The notes beneath the pieces are model-generated. The model searched no databases. It was not told the DNA's origin and saw only the letters and a program-made list of their open reading frames with translations. Position numbers and translations under genes: made by a program. From the NCBI RefSeq assembly GCF_003852315.1, contig NZ_CP027762.1, positions 1,903,501 to 1,967,500 on the forward strand: a DNA stretch of 64,000 bases, written 5' to 3'. Of the stretch, positions 7,843 to 16,446 are shown piece after piece (position 1 is the stretch's first letter; each line of letters begins with the position of its first letter). The stretch comes from Pseudomonas sp. LBUM920. Lineage in GTDB: Bacteria; Pseudomonadota; Gammaproteobacteria; Pseudomonadales; Pseudomonadaceae.

Positions 7843-8801
7843 CCGCAGTTGCATCCCCGTCACCACGCATTGGCATTATCGGCACCGGTGCTATCGGTGG
7901 GTTCTACGGCGTGATGCTGGCGCGTGCCGGGTTCGACGTGCACTTCCTGTTGCGCAGCGAATACGCGGCGGTCAGCGAGCACGGCCTGCACCTCAACAGT
8001 ACGCTGCATGGCAAGTTGCACCTGCACCCGGTGCAGGCCTACGCCCGCGCTGCGGATATGCCGGCGTGCGACTGGCTGCTGGTGGGCACCAAATCCACCG
8101 GCAATGTGGACCTCGCGCCGACCATCGCCCAGGTCGCTGCCCCGGACGCCAGGGTGGTGCTGTTGCAAAATGGCCTCGACGTCGAGGACAGCCTGCGCGA
8201 ACACCTGCCGCCGTCGCTGCACTTGCTGGGTGGCCTGTGCTACATCGGCGTGCACCGCTCTGCGCCGGGCGTCGTCGAGCATCAGGCCTTGGGCCGGGTC
8301 AATCTTGGTTACCACAGCGGCACCGCGGCCAACGATGAATCGCGCCAGCGAGCGATTGTCGAAGAGGGCGCCGCGCTGTTTCACCAGGCCGGTATCGAAT
8401 CCCAGGCCATGGCCAATGTGCACCAGGCCCGCTGGCACAAGCTGGTGTGGAATGTGCCGTATAACGGCCTCTCCGTGTTGCTGGGCACTGGCACCACCGC
8501 GCTGATGGCCGATGAATCGAGCCGCGAGTTGATCCAGGCATTGATGGCTGAAGTGGTCAAAGGCGCGCACGCCTGCGGCCATGAAATCCCTGCCAGTTAC
8601 GCCGAGCAGATGTTCGCCATGACCGAAACCATGGACGACTACCTGCCCAGCATGTATCACGACCATGTGCACAAACGTCCGCTGGAATTGGCGGCGATCT
8701 ACGCCCGGCCATTGGCCGCGGCAAAAGCGGCAGGCTGCGAATTGCCACGCATGCAGGCGCTTTACCAGGCCTTGAGTTTTATTGATCGGCACAACCGCTG
8801 A
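7839..8801 (+). CDS. 2-dehydropantoate 2-reductase family enzyme
   Basis: This 320-aa protein belongs to the ApbA/PanE family, which reduces 2-dehydropantoate to pantoate with NADPH in coenzyme A synthesis. The nucleotide-binding motif is GIIGTGAIGGFYG (residues 12-24); the C-terminal domain has the catalytic Lys in WHKLVWNVPYNGLS and the following Glu/Asn-rich helix. Many pseudomonads carry several paralogues, so panE itself is not asserted. It overlaps the upstream thioredoxin-like gene by 4 bp and is followed after 15 bp by a nucleotidase gene, suggesting one operon. Confidence 0.88.
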   Translation: MTAVASPSPRIGIIGTGAIGGFYGVMLARAGFDVHFLLRSEYAAVSEHGLHLNSTLHGKLHLHPVQAYARAADMPACDWLLVGTKSTGNVDLAPTIAQVAAPDARVVLLQNGLDVEDSLREHLPPSLHLLGGLCYIGVHRSAPGVVEHQALGRVNLGYHSGTAANDESRQRAIVEEGAALFHQAGIESQAMANVHQARWHKLVWNVPYNGLSVLLGTGTTALMADESSRELIQALMAEVVKGAHACGHEIPASYAEQMFAMTETMDDYLPSMYHDHVHKRPLELAAIYARPLAAAKAAGCELPRMQALYQALSFIDRHNR

Positions 8802-8816
8802 TTCGGGGGAAACACC

Positions 8817-9734
8817 ATGGCGAAGGGATTGGGCGACAAACTGGTGCTGGCGATTTCGTCGCGCGCACTGTTCGACCTGAGTGACAGTCACAAGGTCTAC
8901 CTGGCCGAAGGGGTAGAGGCTTATCGCAAGTACCAGATCGAGCACGAGGAAGAAACCCTCGAGCCCGGCGACGCCTTCCCTTTGGTCAAGAAGCTCTTGA
9001 GCCTCAACGCCAGCCTGGGCCGTGCCCGCGTCGAAGTGGTGCTGGTGTCGCGCAACAGTGCCGACACCGGCTTGCGCGTGTTCAATTCGATCCAGCATTA
9101 CGGCCTGGATATTTCCCGCGCCGCGTTCGTCGGCGGGCGCAGTCCCTATCCTTACCTGGCCGCATTTGGTTGCCACCTGTTTCTGTCGACCCATCCCGAC
9201 GATGTGCGCAGTGCACTGGATGCCGGCTTTGCCGCGGCGACAATTCTGTCGGGCGGCCCGCATCGGGCCTCAAGTGAAGAATTGCGGATTGCGTTCGACG
9301 GTGATGCGGTGCTGTTTTCCGATGAGTCCGAGCGTGTCTATCAGTCAGGCGGGCTGGAGGCATTTCTGGCCAGCGAGCGCGAGTCGGCGCGCCAGCCGTT
9401 GCACGGTGGTCCGTTCAAGGGGTTCCTGGCGGCGCTTAACGTGTTGCAGAGCGAGTTCGCAGACGAGGCGTGCCCGATTCGCACAGCGTTGGTCACCGCG
9501 CGTTCGGCGCCGTCCCACGAGCGGGTAATTCGCACCCTGCGCGAATGGGATATCCGTCTGGACGAGTCGTTGTTCCTCGGTGGCCTGGAGAAGTCCGCGT
9601 TTCTGGAGGCGTTCGCCGCCGATGTGTTTTTCGATGACCAGGCCGGTCATTGCGAGAAGGCCAGGGAAGTGGTGGCCACCGGGCATGTGCCCCATGGCAT
9701 CAGCAATGAGTTGAAAATCCACACCGAGAGCTGA
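8817..9734 (+). CDS. 5'-nucleotidase, PF06189 family
   Basis: This 305-aa cytoplasmic protein has the organisation of the bacterial cytosolic 5'-nucleotidase family. It has an N-terminal LAISSRALFDLSDS block, a central VSRNSADTGLRVFNSIQHYGL segment with FVGGRSPYPYL, and a C-terminal DVFFDDQAGHCEKA motif with two Asp typical of metal-dependent phosphatases. It probably dephosphorylates nucleoside monophosphates; substrate preference is not visible. Its ATG follows GGGGGAAACACC. It is the third gene of a probable operon. Confidence 0.85.
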   Translation: MAKGLGDKLVLAISSRALFDLSDSHKVYLAEGVEAYRKYQIEHEEETLEPGDAFPLVKKLLSLNASLGRARVEVVLVSRNSADTGLRVFNSIQHYGLDISRAAFVGGRSPYPYLAAFGCHLFLSTHPDDVRSALDAGFAAATILSGGPHRASSEELRIAFDGDAVLFSDESERVYQSGGLEAFLASERESARQPLHGGPFKGFLAALNVLQSEFADEACPIRTALVTARSAPSHERVIRTLREWDIRLDESLFLGGLEKSAFLEAFAADVFFDDQAGHCEKAREVVATGHVPHGISNELKIHTES

Positions 9735-9800
9735 GCCCCAGTCCCGCAGGCGCTGCTAAGCTCATTCAATCCCCGCCATCCTGGCCGTCCAGGAGGTTCT

Positions 9801-10301
9801 ATGATTCGTTCGATGCTGTACGCCACGGACCTCGGTCTGTATGCGCCCTATGTCATGCAGCATGCGCTGGCACTGGCCCGAACGTTCAAGGCGGATTTGT
9901 ATGTGATTCATGTGGTCGAGCCGATCGGGCTGTTCGCCGAATCGGTGTTGCAAAGCTACCTGGATGAGAAAGCCCTGAGCGAATGGCAGAGCCAGGGGCT
10001 GACCACGGTGATGGCAACCATCGAGCAGCGGGTGCTGGACAGTTTTCGCGAGGAGCTCGGGGAAGGGGAGCAGGACCTGAAATTGATTCGCTCGGTGCGC
10101 GTGATCCAGGGGGACCCGTGCGAGGTCATTCTCGACCAGCTGCAAAAACTTTCCGTCGACTTGTTGATCGTAGGAAGTCACAGCCACGCAACGGCCGCTG
10201 CCACGCCGCTTGGGCGCACGGCCGCCAGGGTGCTGCAGTTGGCGACAGTGCCGGTTTATATGGTGCCGTCGCTGCAGCGCCGACGCAGTGACGATGCCTG
10301 A
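9801..10301 (+). CDS. universal stress protein (UspA family)
   Basis: This 166-aa single-domain protein begins MIRSMLYATDLGLYAPYV and ends in the UspA-type block IVGSHSHATAAATPLGRTAA followed by VPVYMVPS. The usual ATP-binding pattern G-x2-G-x9-G(S/T) is altered (GSHS in place of GxxG), so nucleotide binding is uncertain. The ribosome site is AGGAGG, 5 nt before the ATG. It lies between the nucleotidase gene and cysB on the same strand, with 103 bp to cysB. Confidence 0.88.
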   Translation: MIRSMLYATDLGLYAPYVMQHALALARTFKADLYVIHVVEPIGLFAESVLQSYLDEKALSEWQSQGLTTVMATIEQRVLDSFREELGEGEQDLKLIRSVRVIQGDPCEVILDQLQKLSVDLLIVGSHSHATAAATPLGRTAARVLQLATVPVYMVPSLQRRRSDDA

Positions 10302-10404
10302 TCGGTAAAAACGATAAAAAGTTCTAGATTTATGCATCTAACCTTTAATATAGTTATATACCGTCGCTGATACCCGTGGCGTCTATCTGCTTTGAGGGAC
10401 ACAT

Positions 10405-11379
10405 ATGAAGCTTCAACAACTGCGCTACATCTGGGAAGTGGCGCACCACGACCTCAACGTTTCCGCTACCGCTCAAAGCCTTTACACCTCGCAACCCGGT
10501 ATCAGCAAGCAGATCCGCCTGCTCGAAGACGAGCTGGGCGTCGAAGTGTTCGCGCGCAGCGGCAAGCACTTGACCCGCGTCACCCCGGCCGGCGAGCGCA
10601 TCATCACCACCGCCGGCGAGATCCTGCGTAAAGTCGAAAGCATCAAGCAGATCGCCCAGGAATTCTCCAACGAGAAAAAAGGCACCCTGTCGATCGCCAC
10701 CACGCACACCCAGGCGCGTTATGCCTTGCCGCCGGTGATCCGCGATTTCATCAAGCAATACCCGGACGTCGCCCTGCACATGCACCAGGGTTCGCCGATG
10801 CAGATCGCCGAGATGGCCGCTGACGGCACCGTCGATTTCGCCATCGCCACCGAAGCCCTCGAGCTGTTCGGCGACCTGGTGATGATGCCGTGCTACCGCT
10901 GGAACCGTTGCGTGGTCGTGCCCCAGGGCCACCCATTGGCCAAGCTGCCGAAGTTGACCCTCGAAGCCCTGGCCGAATACCCGATCGTGACGTACGTGTT
11001 CGGTTTCACCGGCCGCTCCAAGCTCGACGAAGCCTTCAGCCATCGCGGCCTTACGCCGAAAGTAGTGTTTACCGCAGCCGACGCCGACGTGATCAAGACT
11101 TACGTCCGACTAGGCCTGGGCGTGGGTATCGTGGCCAAGATGGCGGTCGATACCAACCTCGACAAAGACCTGGTGGTGCTCGACGCCAGTGAGCTGTTCG
11201 AGTCCAGCGTGACCAAGATCGGTTTCCGTCGTGGCACGTTCCTGCGTGGCTTCATGTGCGATTTCATCGAGAAATTCGCGCCGCACCTGACCCGCGAAGT
11301 CATGGCCAAGGCGATCCAGTGCCACAACAAGCAAGAACTGGAAGAGCTGTTTGACGGCGTAGAACTGCCCGTCCACTGA
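10405..11379 (+). CDS. cysB: LysR-type regulator CysB
   Basis: This 324-aa protein is a clear CysB. It has an N-terminal winged helix MKLQQLRYIWEVAHHDLNVS with the recognition helix around QPGISKQIRLLEDELG, then a LysR substrate-binding domain including TTHTQARYALPP, which forms the inducer pocket in the family. CysB activates sulfate assimilation genes in response to N- or O-acetylserine. The AT-rich 100 bp upstream (TTTAATATAGTTATATACC) may hold its promoter and an autoregulatory site. It converges with the GreA/B-like gene, with only 5 bp between stops. Confidence 0.96.
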   Translation: MKLQQLRYIWEVAHHDLNVSATAQSLYTSQPGISKQIRLLEDELGVEVFARSGKHLTRVTPAGERIITTAGEILRKVESIKQIAQEFSNEKKGTLSIATTHTQARYALPPVIRDFIKQYPDVALHMHQGSPMQIAEMAADGTVDFAIATEALELFGDLVMMPCYRWNRCVVVPQGHPLAKLPKLTLEALAEYPIVTYVFGFTGRSKLDEAFSHRGLTPKVVFTAADADVIKTYVRLGLGVGIVAKMAVDTNLDKDLVVLDASELFESSVTKIGFRRGTFLRGFMCDFIEKFAPHLTREVMAKAIQCHNKQELEELFDGVELPVH

Positions 11380-11384
11380 GTGGC

Positions 11385-11873
11385 TTATCGGGCCTCGGTA
11401 ACCGTGAAGTGTTGCCGGGCGCCCGCCACCAGAATCTCCACCTCATCCCCTTCGAACTTGCCCAGCAGGCTGTTGCCCAGCGGCGAGCGTGGGGTGATGA
11501 CGGTCACCGGTTGCCCCACCACGTCGACCTTCAAGCCCGCCGCATCCGGCGCCAGGAACAGCCACTGCTGGCGACCGTTCTCGTCTTCCAAACCCAGCAG
11601 CGCACCGACTTCTATGCCGCGTTGATCATCGTAAGCACGCAACTGCAGGTTCTGGCACAGCGCGAGCGATTGCTTGATTTCTTCGACGCGCTTGGCTTGC
11701 CCGGCCGCGAGGTAAGACGCTTCCAGCCCCAGCGTGTCGTACTTGTTCTCGGCGATGTTCTCTTCGTGGGTCGCGGTCTCGTAGGCGGTCTGCGCGGCGC
11801 GCTGGGCAATGTCGAGGTCGACGGTGAGTTTTTCCAGGATCAACTGGAGGACGGCGTGCTTATTCATGGGCAT
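11385..11873 (-). CDS. GreA/GreB-family elongation-factor-like protein
   Basis: This 162-aa protein has an N-terminal helical hairpin (residues about 5-75) with acidic residues at the tip (EENIAENKYD). A C-terminal GreA/B FKBP-like domain ends in TPRSPLGNSLLGKFEGDEV, the typical late motif. Gre factors bind the RNA polymerase secondary channel and rescue backtracked complexes; this divergent branch may act differently. The start at 11873 is set by a TGATG coupling to the preceding membrane-protein gene. Confidence 0.85.
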   Translation of the reverse strand: MPMNKHAVLQLILEKLTVDLDIAQRAAQTAYETATHEENIAENKYDTLGLEASYLAAGQAKRVEEIKQSLALCQNLQLRAYDDQRGIEVGALLGLEDENGRQQWLFLAPDAAGLKVDVVGQPVTVITPRSPLGNSLLGKFEGDEVEILVAGARQHFTVTEAR

Positions 11874-12244
11874 CAATCGCAGAATTGCAGGACATTCGCC
11901 TTGCTCTTTTCATTGGGCGCGTTCTGGTCCTGTTGCAGCCAGAACTGGCATTTGGGGTTGGACAGGTTGCGCGCGTTGTTGCGCGCCTGGTCCAGGGTTT
12001 GCTGTTGTTCCTGCTTGCGAAGGTTTTCCTGGTACTGCTCGAACATACGGTTCGGCGGTTCTGGCGCCACAACGGTGGCGGGCTTGCCCAGTTGCTGAAC
12101 GGCCTGAGCCACCGGCGCCAGGCTTTGCGGGAACACGTAGCGCGACGCCAGCCAGGTGGTCAGCACAATGGCAATAAAGCCCAGCCACAGGCCGAACGCC
12201 ACGGCGATACTGAGCTTGAACAGCGACAACGAACGATCAGACAT
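11873..12244 (-). CDS. small membrane protein, unknown function
   Basis: This 123-aa protein has one membrane helix (about residues 12-32, FGLWLGFIAIVLTTWLASRY), a Pro/Ala linker, and a Gln-rich, probably coiled-coil segment (EQYQENLRKQEQQQTLDQAR). Its C-terminal half has two Cys (NPKCQFW and LQFCD). An AGGAGG ribosome site lies 6 nt upstream of ATG 12244. It is translationally coupled to the downstream GreA/B-like gene. I do not recognise the family. Confidence 0.75.
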   Translation of the reverse strand: MSDRSLSLFKLSIAVAFGLWLGFIAIVLTTWLASRYVFPQSLAPVAQAVQQLGKPATVVAPEPPNRMFEQYQENLRKQEQQQTLDQARNNARNLSNPKCQFWLQQDQNAPNEKSKANVLQFCD

Positions 12245-12376
12245 AGTGGCCTCCTGGCGGGCATTTGCGGCGTGGCGGCGATTGTCGCACAGCCACTGTG
12301 CAGAATAATCGCGATCAAGCCTTCTGCATCGACGCATTTATGCGGACAATCGAGCCTTTGAGTGTTGGAGCCCGGA

Positions 12377-13510
12377 ATGAAAGCCCGCTGGGATATTTTT
12401 TGCAGCGTCGTCGACAACTACGGCGACATTGGCGTGACCTGGCGCCTGGCCCGGCAACTGGTGGTGGAGCACGCCTGCGACGTGCGCTTGTGGGTCGATG
12501 ACTTGCGTGCTTTTGAACGCATGTGCCCAGAGATTGATGTGCAACTGAACCCGCAATGGCAGGAAGGCGTAGAGGTGTGCCATTGGCCGGCACAATGGCG
12601 CGACACGCCTTGCGCCGATGTAGTGATCGCAGCCTTTGCCTGCCAGTTGCCCCCTGAGTACATGGAAGCAATGGCCGCGCGCGACCGCACGCCGTTGTGG
12701 ATGAACCTGGACTACCTCAGCGCTGAAGACTGGGTGGTGGGTTGCCATCGTCTGCCGTCGGTGAAGTTCAAGGGCGTGCAGAAGTATTTCTTCTTTCCTG
12801 GCTTTCGGCCGGGCACTGGCGGGCTTTTACGCGAAGGCGGCTTGCTGGAGCAGCGTCAGGCCTTTCAGGAGGATCGCGCCGCACAGCGGCAATTCCTGCA
12901 AGCGCTGGGCGTATTTCCGGCAGATGGCGCGCGTTTGATGTCGCTGTTCGCCTACGAAAACGCCGGGCTCGCCCGTTGGCTGGACGTGCTGGCGACGGAC
13001 GGGCGTGCCACTCATCTGTTGGTACCCGAAGGGCGCATCCTTGGCGATGTGCAGCGCTGGCTCGGCGTGGAAGGCCTTGCGGTGGGGGCGGTGCATCAGC
13101 GCTATGCCCTGACGGTGCAAGTGTTGCCGTTCGTACGCCAGGAGCAATATGACCGCCTGCTGTGGTGCTGCGACTTCAACGCCGTGCGCGGCGAAGACTC
13201 GTTCGTACGCGCCCAATGGGCCGGGCGGCCGATGCTGTGGCACATCTATCGCCAGGACGAAGACATCCATCTGGACAAGCTTGATGCCTTCCTGCAGTTG
13301 TACACCGGGGCCTTGTCGCCCGCCGCCAAGGCAGCGGTGGTTGCCCTTTGGCAAGCCTGGAACGCTGATGGCGATATGGCACAACCGTGGAAAATGCTGC
13401 TGGAGCACTGGCCAGAGGTGAGTCAGAACGCCCAGGCGTGGTGTCTGGAACAAGGCTTGCAGGCTGATCTTGCGACGGCGCTGGTACAGTTTTATGAAAG
13501 TTGGATATGA
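12377..13510 (+). CDS. earP: EF-P arginine rhamnosyltransferase EarP
   Basis: This 377-aa GT-B glycosyltransferase transfers rhamnose from dTDP-L-rhamnose to Arg32 of EF-P. Key residues are visible: Asp13 and Asp17 in VVDNYGDIGVTW and the nucleotide-sugar-binding motif RGEDSFVRAQWAG late in the protein. The start ATG 12377 follows GGAGCCCGGA. Its substrate gene efp lies 49 bp downstream on the same strand, so modifier and target are co-located. Confidence 0.95.
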   Translation: MKARWDIFCSVVDNYGDIGVTWRLARQLVVEHACDVRLWVDDLRAFERMCPEIDVQLNPQWQEGVEVCHWPAQWRDTPCADVVIAAFACQLPPEYMEAMAARDRTPLWMNLDYLSAEDWVVGCHRLPSVKFKGVQKYFFFPGFRPGTGGLLREGGLLEQRQAFQEDRAAQRQFLQALGVFPADGARLMSLFAYENAGLARWLDVLATDGRATHLLVPEGRILGDVQRWLGVEGLAVGAVHQRYALTVQVLPFVRQEQYDRLLWCCDFNAVRGEDSFVRAQWAGRPMLWHIYRQDEDIHLDKLDAFLQLYTGALSPAAKAAVVALWQAWNADGDMAQPWKMLLEHWPEVSQNAQAWCLEQGLQADLATALVQFYESWI

Positions 13511-13559
13511 TACGCGACCTTGATTTTTGTAAATCCCATCCAAATTTCGGATATACGCA

Positions 13560-14132
13560 ATGAAAACTGGTAAAGAACTGAAACCCGGTACAGTGATCCG
13601 TCTCGAAAACGACCCTTGGCTGGTTCAGAAAGCTGAGTTCACCAAGTCTGGTCGTAACAGCGCAATCATGAAGACCAAGCTGAAGAACCTGCTGACCGGT
13701 TACAAGACCGAGATCGTTTACAGCGCCGACGACAAACTGGACGACGTGATCCTCGACCGCAAAGAAGCGACCCTGTCCTTCATCAGCGGCGACACCTACA
13801 CGTTCATGGACACCACCGACTACACCATGTACGAGCTGAACGCTGAAGATATCGAAGCTGTTCTGCCGTTCGTGGAAGAAGGCATGGAAGACGTTTGCGA
13901 AGCGATCTTCTTCGAAGACCGCCTGGTTTCCGTAGAGCTGCCGACCACTATCGTGCGTAAAGTTGCCTACACCGAAGGTTCCGCTCGCGGCGACACGTCG
14001 GGCAAGGTCATGAAGCCTGCCAAACTGGCTAACGGTACCGAGCTGCAAGTGGCTGATTTCATCGAAATCGACGACCTGATCGAGATCGACACCCGTGAAG
14101 GTGGTTCGTACAAAGGTCGCGCCAAGAAGTAA
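13560..14132 (+). CDS. efp: elongation factor P, Arg32 type
   Basis: This 190-aa EF-P relieves ribosome stalling at polyproline. The loop tip reads TKSGRNSA with Arg at position 32, the residue rhamnosylated by EarP, rather than the Lys modified by EpmA/B in E. coli. Length and the three beta-barrel domains fit the family; the C-terminus ends EGGSYKGRAKK. Codon use looks highly optimised. It is followed by a strong terminator. Confidence 0.97.
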   Translation: MKTGKELKPGTVIRLENDPWLVQKAEFTKSGRNSAIMKTKLKNLLTGYKTEIVYSADDKLDDVILDRKEATLSFISGDTYTFMDTTDYTMYELNAEDIEAVLPFVEEGMEDVCEAIFFEDRLVSVELPTTIVRKVAYTEGSARGDTSGKVMKPAKLANGTELQVADFIEIDDLIEIDTREGGSYKGRAKK

Positions 14133-14153
14133 TTCTGGCCCCACCGATACGAA

Positions 14154-14184
14154 AAAAAGCCCGACCTAGAGTCGGGCTTTTTCA
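14154..14184 (+). terminator. rho-independent terminator of efp
   Basis: AAAGCCCGAC pairs with GTCGGGCTTT around CTAGA, followed by TTTC; A-tract upstream. It lies 22 bp after the efp stop and just before the end of the convergent esterase gene, so it may act in both directions. Confidence 0.88.
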
Positions 14185-14195
14185 TGGGCGCCTGT

Positions 14196-15212
14196 TTACT
14201 TCAGGTGTTGCTTTAGCTCTTGCGAGGCCTGCAGCAAGGCTGAACGGACTTCCGGCACCTGGCTGACCACGTTGAGTAAACCGTAGTCGTGTATCATGCC
14301 GTTGTAGCGCACGGCGGTCACCGGTACACCGGCCTGGTCCAGCTTGCGTGCGTAGGCTTCACCTTCGTCACGCAGCACATCGGCGCCAGCGGTCTGGATC
14401 AGCGCAGGCGGCAAGCCCTTGAGTTGATCCGTGGTGGCCCGCAGCGGCGACGCGTAGATCTCCGTGCGCTGATTGGCGTCGGTGGTGTAGTTGTCCCAGA
14501 ACCACTTCATCATGTTTCGGGTGAGGAAGTGCCCCTCGGCAAATTGGTTGTAGGAACCGGTGTCGAAGTTGGCGTCGGTCACCGGCCACAGCAACAGTTG
14601 GAACTTGATTGCCGGCGTGCCTTTGTCCTTGGCCATCAGGCTGACGACTGCCGCCATATTGCCGCCGACGCTGTTGCCTGCGACCGCCAGGCGCTTGCCG
14701 TCGACATTGATCTCCTTGCCGTGCTCGGCCACCCATTGGGTCGCGCCGTAGGCCTGGTTGATCGCCACCGGGTAATGCGCTTCCGGCGAAGGCGTGTAGT
14801 TGACGAACACCGCCACTGCGCCGGAACCCACCACCAGATCGCGCACCAGTCGCTCGTGGGTTGGGTAATCGCCCAGCACCCAGCCGCCACCGTGGAAGAA
14901 CATAAACACTGGCAATGCGCCTTTGACCCCGGCTGGCCGCACGATGGTCAGGTCCAGCGGCTTGCCATCAACCTGAATGGTTTTTTGACTCACATCGGCG
15001 TTGGGCAGCGTCAACTTCACACCCGCCTGGGCGCCGGTCAGCACGGCCCGCGCGTCTTTGGGCGTCAACTGTTCCATTGGCTGACCGGTGCCTGCGTTGA
15101 GCACATCCAGGAAGGCCTGGGTGGTGTGCTCAACGTCGCCGGGGGCGGCGAACGCGGTGTTGATCGACAGCGCGAGCAGGGTACCGGTGAGGGCTTTACC
15201 CATTGTGTTCAT
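14196..15212 (-). CDS. exported alpha/beta hydrolase (HSL/esterase family)
   Basis: This is a 338-aa esterase/lipase-like protein with an N-terminal signal peptide ending near AFAAPG (residue 23). The oxyanion motif FFHGGGW is at about 105-111. The nucleophile is Ser181 in AGNSVGGN, a variant of the usual GDSAGG. Asp in GADVLRDEG and His in GMIHDYGLL complete the triad. The substrate is not predictable. The start at 15212 follows GGAG with 8-nt spacing; an in-frame ATG at 15203 is also possible. It lies 27 bp downstream of ohr on the same strand and may be co-transcribed with it. Confidence 0.88.
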   Translation of the reverse strand: MNTMGKALTGTLLALSINTAFAAPGDVEHTTQAFLDVLNAGTGQPMEQLTPKDARAVLTGAQAGVKLTLPNADVSQKTIQVDGKPLDLTIVRPAGVKGALPVFMFFHGGGWVLGDYPTHERLVRDLVVGSGAVAVFVNYTPSPEAHYPVAINQAYGATQWVAEHGKEINVDGKRLAVAGNSVGGNMAAVVSLMAKDKGTPAIKFQLLLWPVTDANFDTGSYNQFAEGHFLTRNMMKWFWDNYTTDANQRTEIYASPLRATTDQLKGLPPALIQTAGADVLRDEGEAYARKLDQAGVPVTAVRYNGMIHDYGLLNVVSQVPEVRSALLQASQELKQHLK

Positions 15213-15239
15213 GTGCTTCTCCAGTGGCGGCAAAGGGCG

Positions 15240-15659
15240 TCAGACAGTCACGTGCAGGCGCACATCGACGTTGCCACGGGTGGCGTTGGAATACGGGCAG
15301 ACTTGGTGAGCCGCGTCGACCAGGCTTTGCGCGTCATCCTGCGCCAGGCCCGGCAGGCTCACGTGCAGGTCGATGTCCAGGCCGAAACCGCCGGGGATTT
15401 GACCGATGCCGACGTGGGCCGTAATCGAAGCGTCATCCGGAATTTTGCGTTTGGTCTGACTGGCGACGAACTTCAGTGCGCCGATGAAGCAGGCCGAGTA
15501 GCCGGCCGCGAACAGCTGTTCAGGGTTGGTGGCTTGGCCGCCAGCGCCGCCCAGCTCTTTGGGCGTGGAGAGTTTGACGTCGAGGATGTTGTCGCTGGAA
15601 ACAGCACGACCATCACGGCCGCCGGTGGCGGTGGCTACTGCGGTATAGAGAGTTTGCAT
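15240..15659 (-). CDS. ohr: organic hydroperoxide resistance protein Ohr
   Basis: This 139-aa thiol peroxidase reduces organic hydroperoxides. The catalytic Cys57 (YSACFIGAL) and resolving Cys121 (QVCPYSNATRGN) are in place, with Arg15 and Glu47 as the conserved partners. The adjacent ohrR gene and the palindromes just upstream point to peroxide-dependent derepression. Confidence 0.96.
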   Translation of the reverse strand: MQTLYTAVATATGGRDGRAVSSDNILDVKLSTPKELGGAGGQATNPEQLFAAGYSACFIGALKFVASQTKRKIPDDASITAHVGIGQIPGGFGLDIDLHVSLPGLAQDDAQSLVDAAHQVCPYSNATRGNVDVRLHVTV

Positions 15660-15678
15660 GGTGTCGTCCTCTTGAGTT

Positions 15679-15746
15679 TTTAGCGCTAAATGTTTGTGCG
15701 CTAAGTAGTTGGTGAGGCGAATGTATAGCGCTAATGTTTAGCGCGC
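15679..15746 (-). promoter_or_regulatory. probable OhrR operator region upstream of ohr
   Basis: Two clusters of near-identical palindromes lie 20-87 bp upstream of the ohr start. The first is TTTAGCGCTAAA (15679-15690) followed by GTGCGCTAAG. The second is TATAGCGCTAATG followed by TTTAGCGCGC (15724-15746). Both keep the order AGCGCTAA, TGTTT, GCGC. Their place between ohr and ohrR suggests OhrR binding, which is inferred. Confidence 0.7.
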
Positions 15747-15805
15747 AAGATAAATTTACAAAAATATTTCCCGGACATTATTTTCTGGGGCAACCCCAAA
15801 CAAAT

Positions 15806-15892
15806 GTGGGAGCTGGCTTGCCTGCGATTGCGCAGTGTCAGCCACTGTATTCATGACTGATGTACCGCGATCGCAGGCAAGCCAGCTCCCAC
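15806..15892. repeat. REPIN, GTGGGAGCTGGC type
   Basis: Two REP arms face inward: GTGGGAGCTGGCTTGCCTGC at the left and its reverse complement ending GCCAGCTCCCAC at the right, with a variable centre. It sits between ohrR and the ohr operator. Confidence 0.9.
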
Positions 15893-15913
15893 CTTTTTAC
15901 TGCGTGAATGCCT

Positions 15914-16366
15914 TTAAATTGCGTCTTGCAGATTGCCCCGCAAGGCAATCAAGTCACTTTGCAACTTGCGCAACTGCTCCAGCTGTAACCCGCTGGCGCC
16001 GAGGATGCACTGCGGGATGCCCATGGCTTTTTCCTGCAACGCGCGGCCTGCCGGGGTCAATTCCACTACCACCACACGTTCATCTTCGCGGCTGCGGGTC
16101 CGGCTGAGCAGGCCTTCGGCTTCCAGCCGCTTGAGCAGCGGCGTCAGCGAACCCGGATCGGTCAGCAGGCGAGTGCTGATTTCGCCGACCGTCAAACCAT
16201 CTTCTTCCCACAGCACCATCATCGCCAGGTACTGCGGATAGGTCAGGCCGAGGGCTTGCAGCAGCGGCTTGTAGACCTTGGTCATCAGCAATGAAGTGGA
16301 GTGCAGGGCGAAACACAGCTGGTTATCCAGCATGAGGGATTCGCAAGGGGCGGGATTTTTGCGCAT
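15914..16366 (-). CDS. ohrR: MarR-family peroxide sensor OhrR
   Basis: This 150-aa MarR-type winged-helix repressor has the conserved N-terminal reactive Cys at position 18 in DNQLCFALHS. The TYPQYLAMMVLWE helix and the wing RTRSREDERVVVVELT are typical of OhrR. Oxidation of the Cys by organic hydroperoxides releases DNA and derepresses ohr. The start ATG 16366 follows GAGG; ATG at residue 12 is an alternative. A second member of this family (OspR-like) is at 32282. Confidence 0.93.
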   Translation of the reverse strand: MRKNPAPCESLMLDNQLCFALHSTSLLMTKVYKPLLQALGLTYPQYLAMMVLWEEDGLTVGEISTRLLTDPGSLTPLLKRLEAEGLLSRTRSREDERVVVVELTPAGRALQEKAMGIPQCILGASGLQLEQLRKLQSDLIALRGNLQDAI

Positions 16367-16446
16367 GACAGTGCCTCGAAAAAGCGTATATGGGCTGGAA
16401 TCTAGCGATCAAACCTTTAATGCGCCAGATAATTCTGCCTGTGGGG

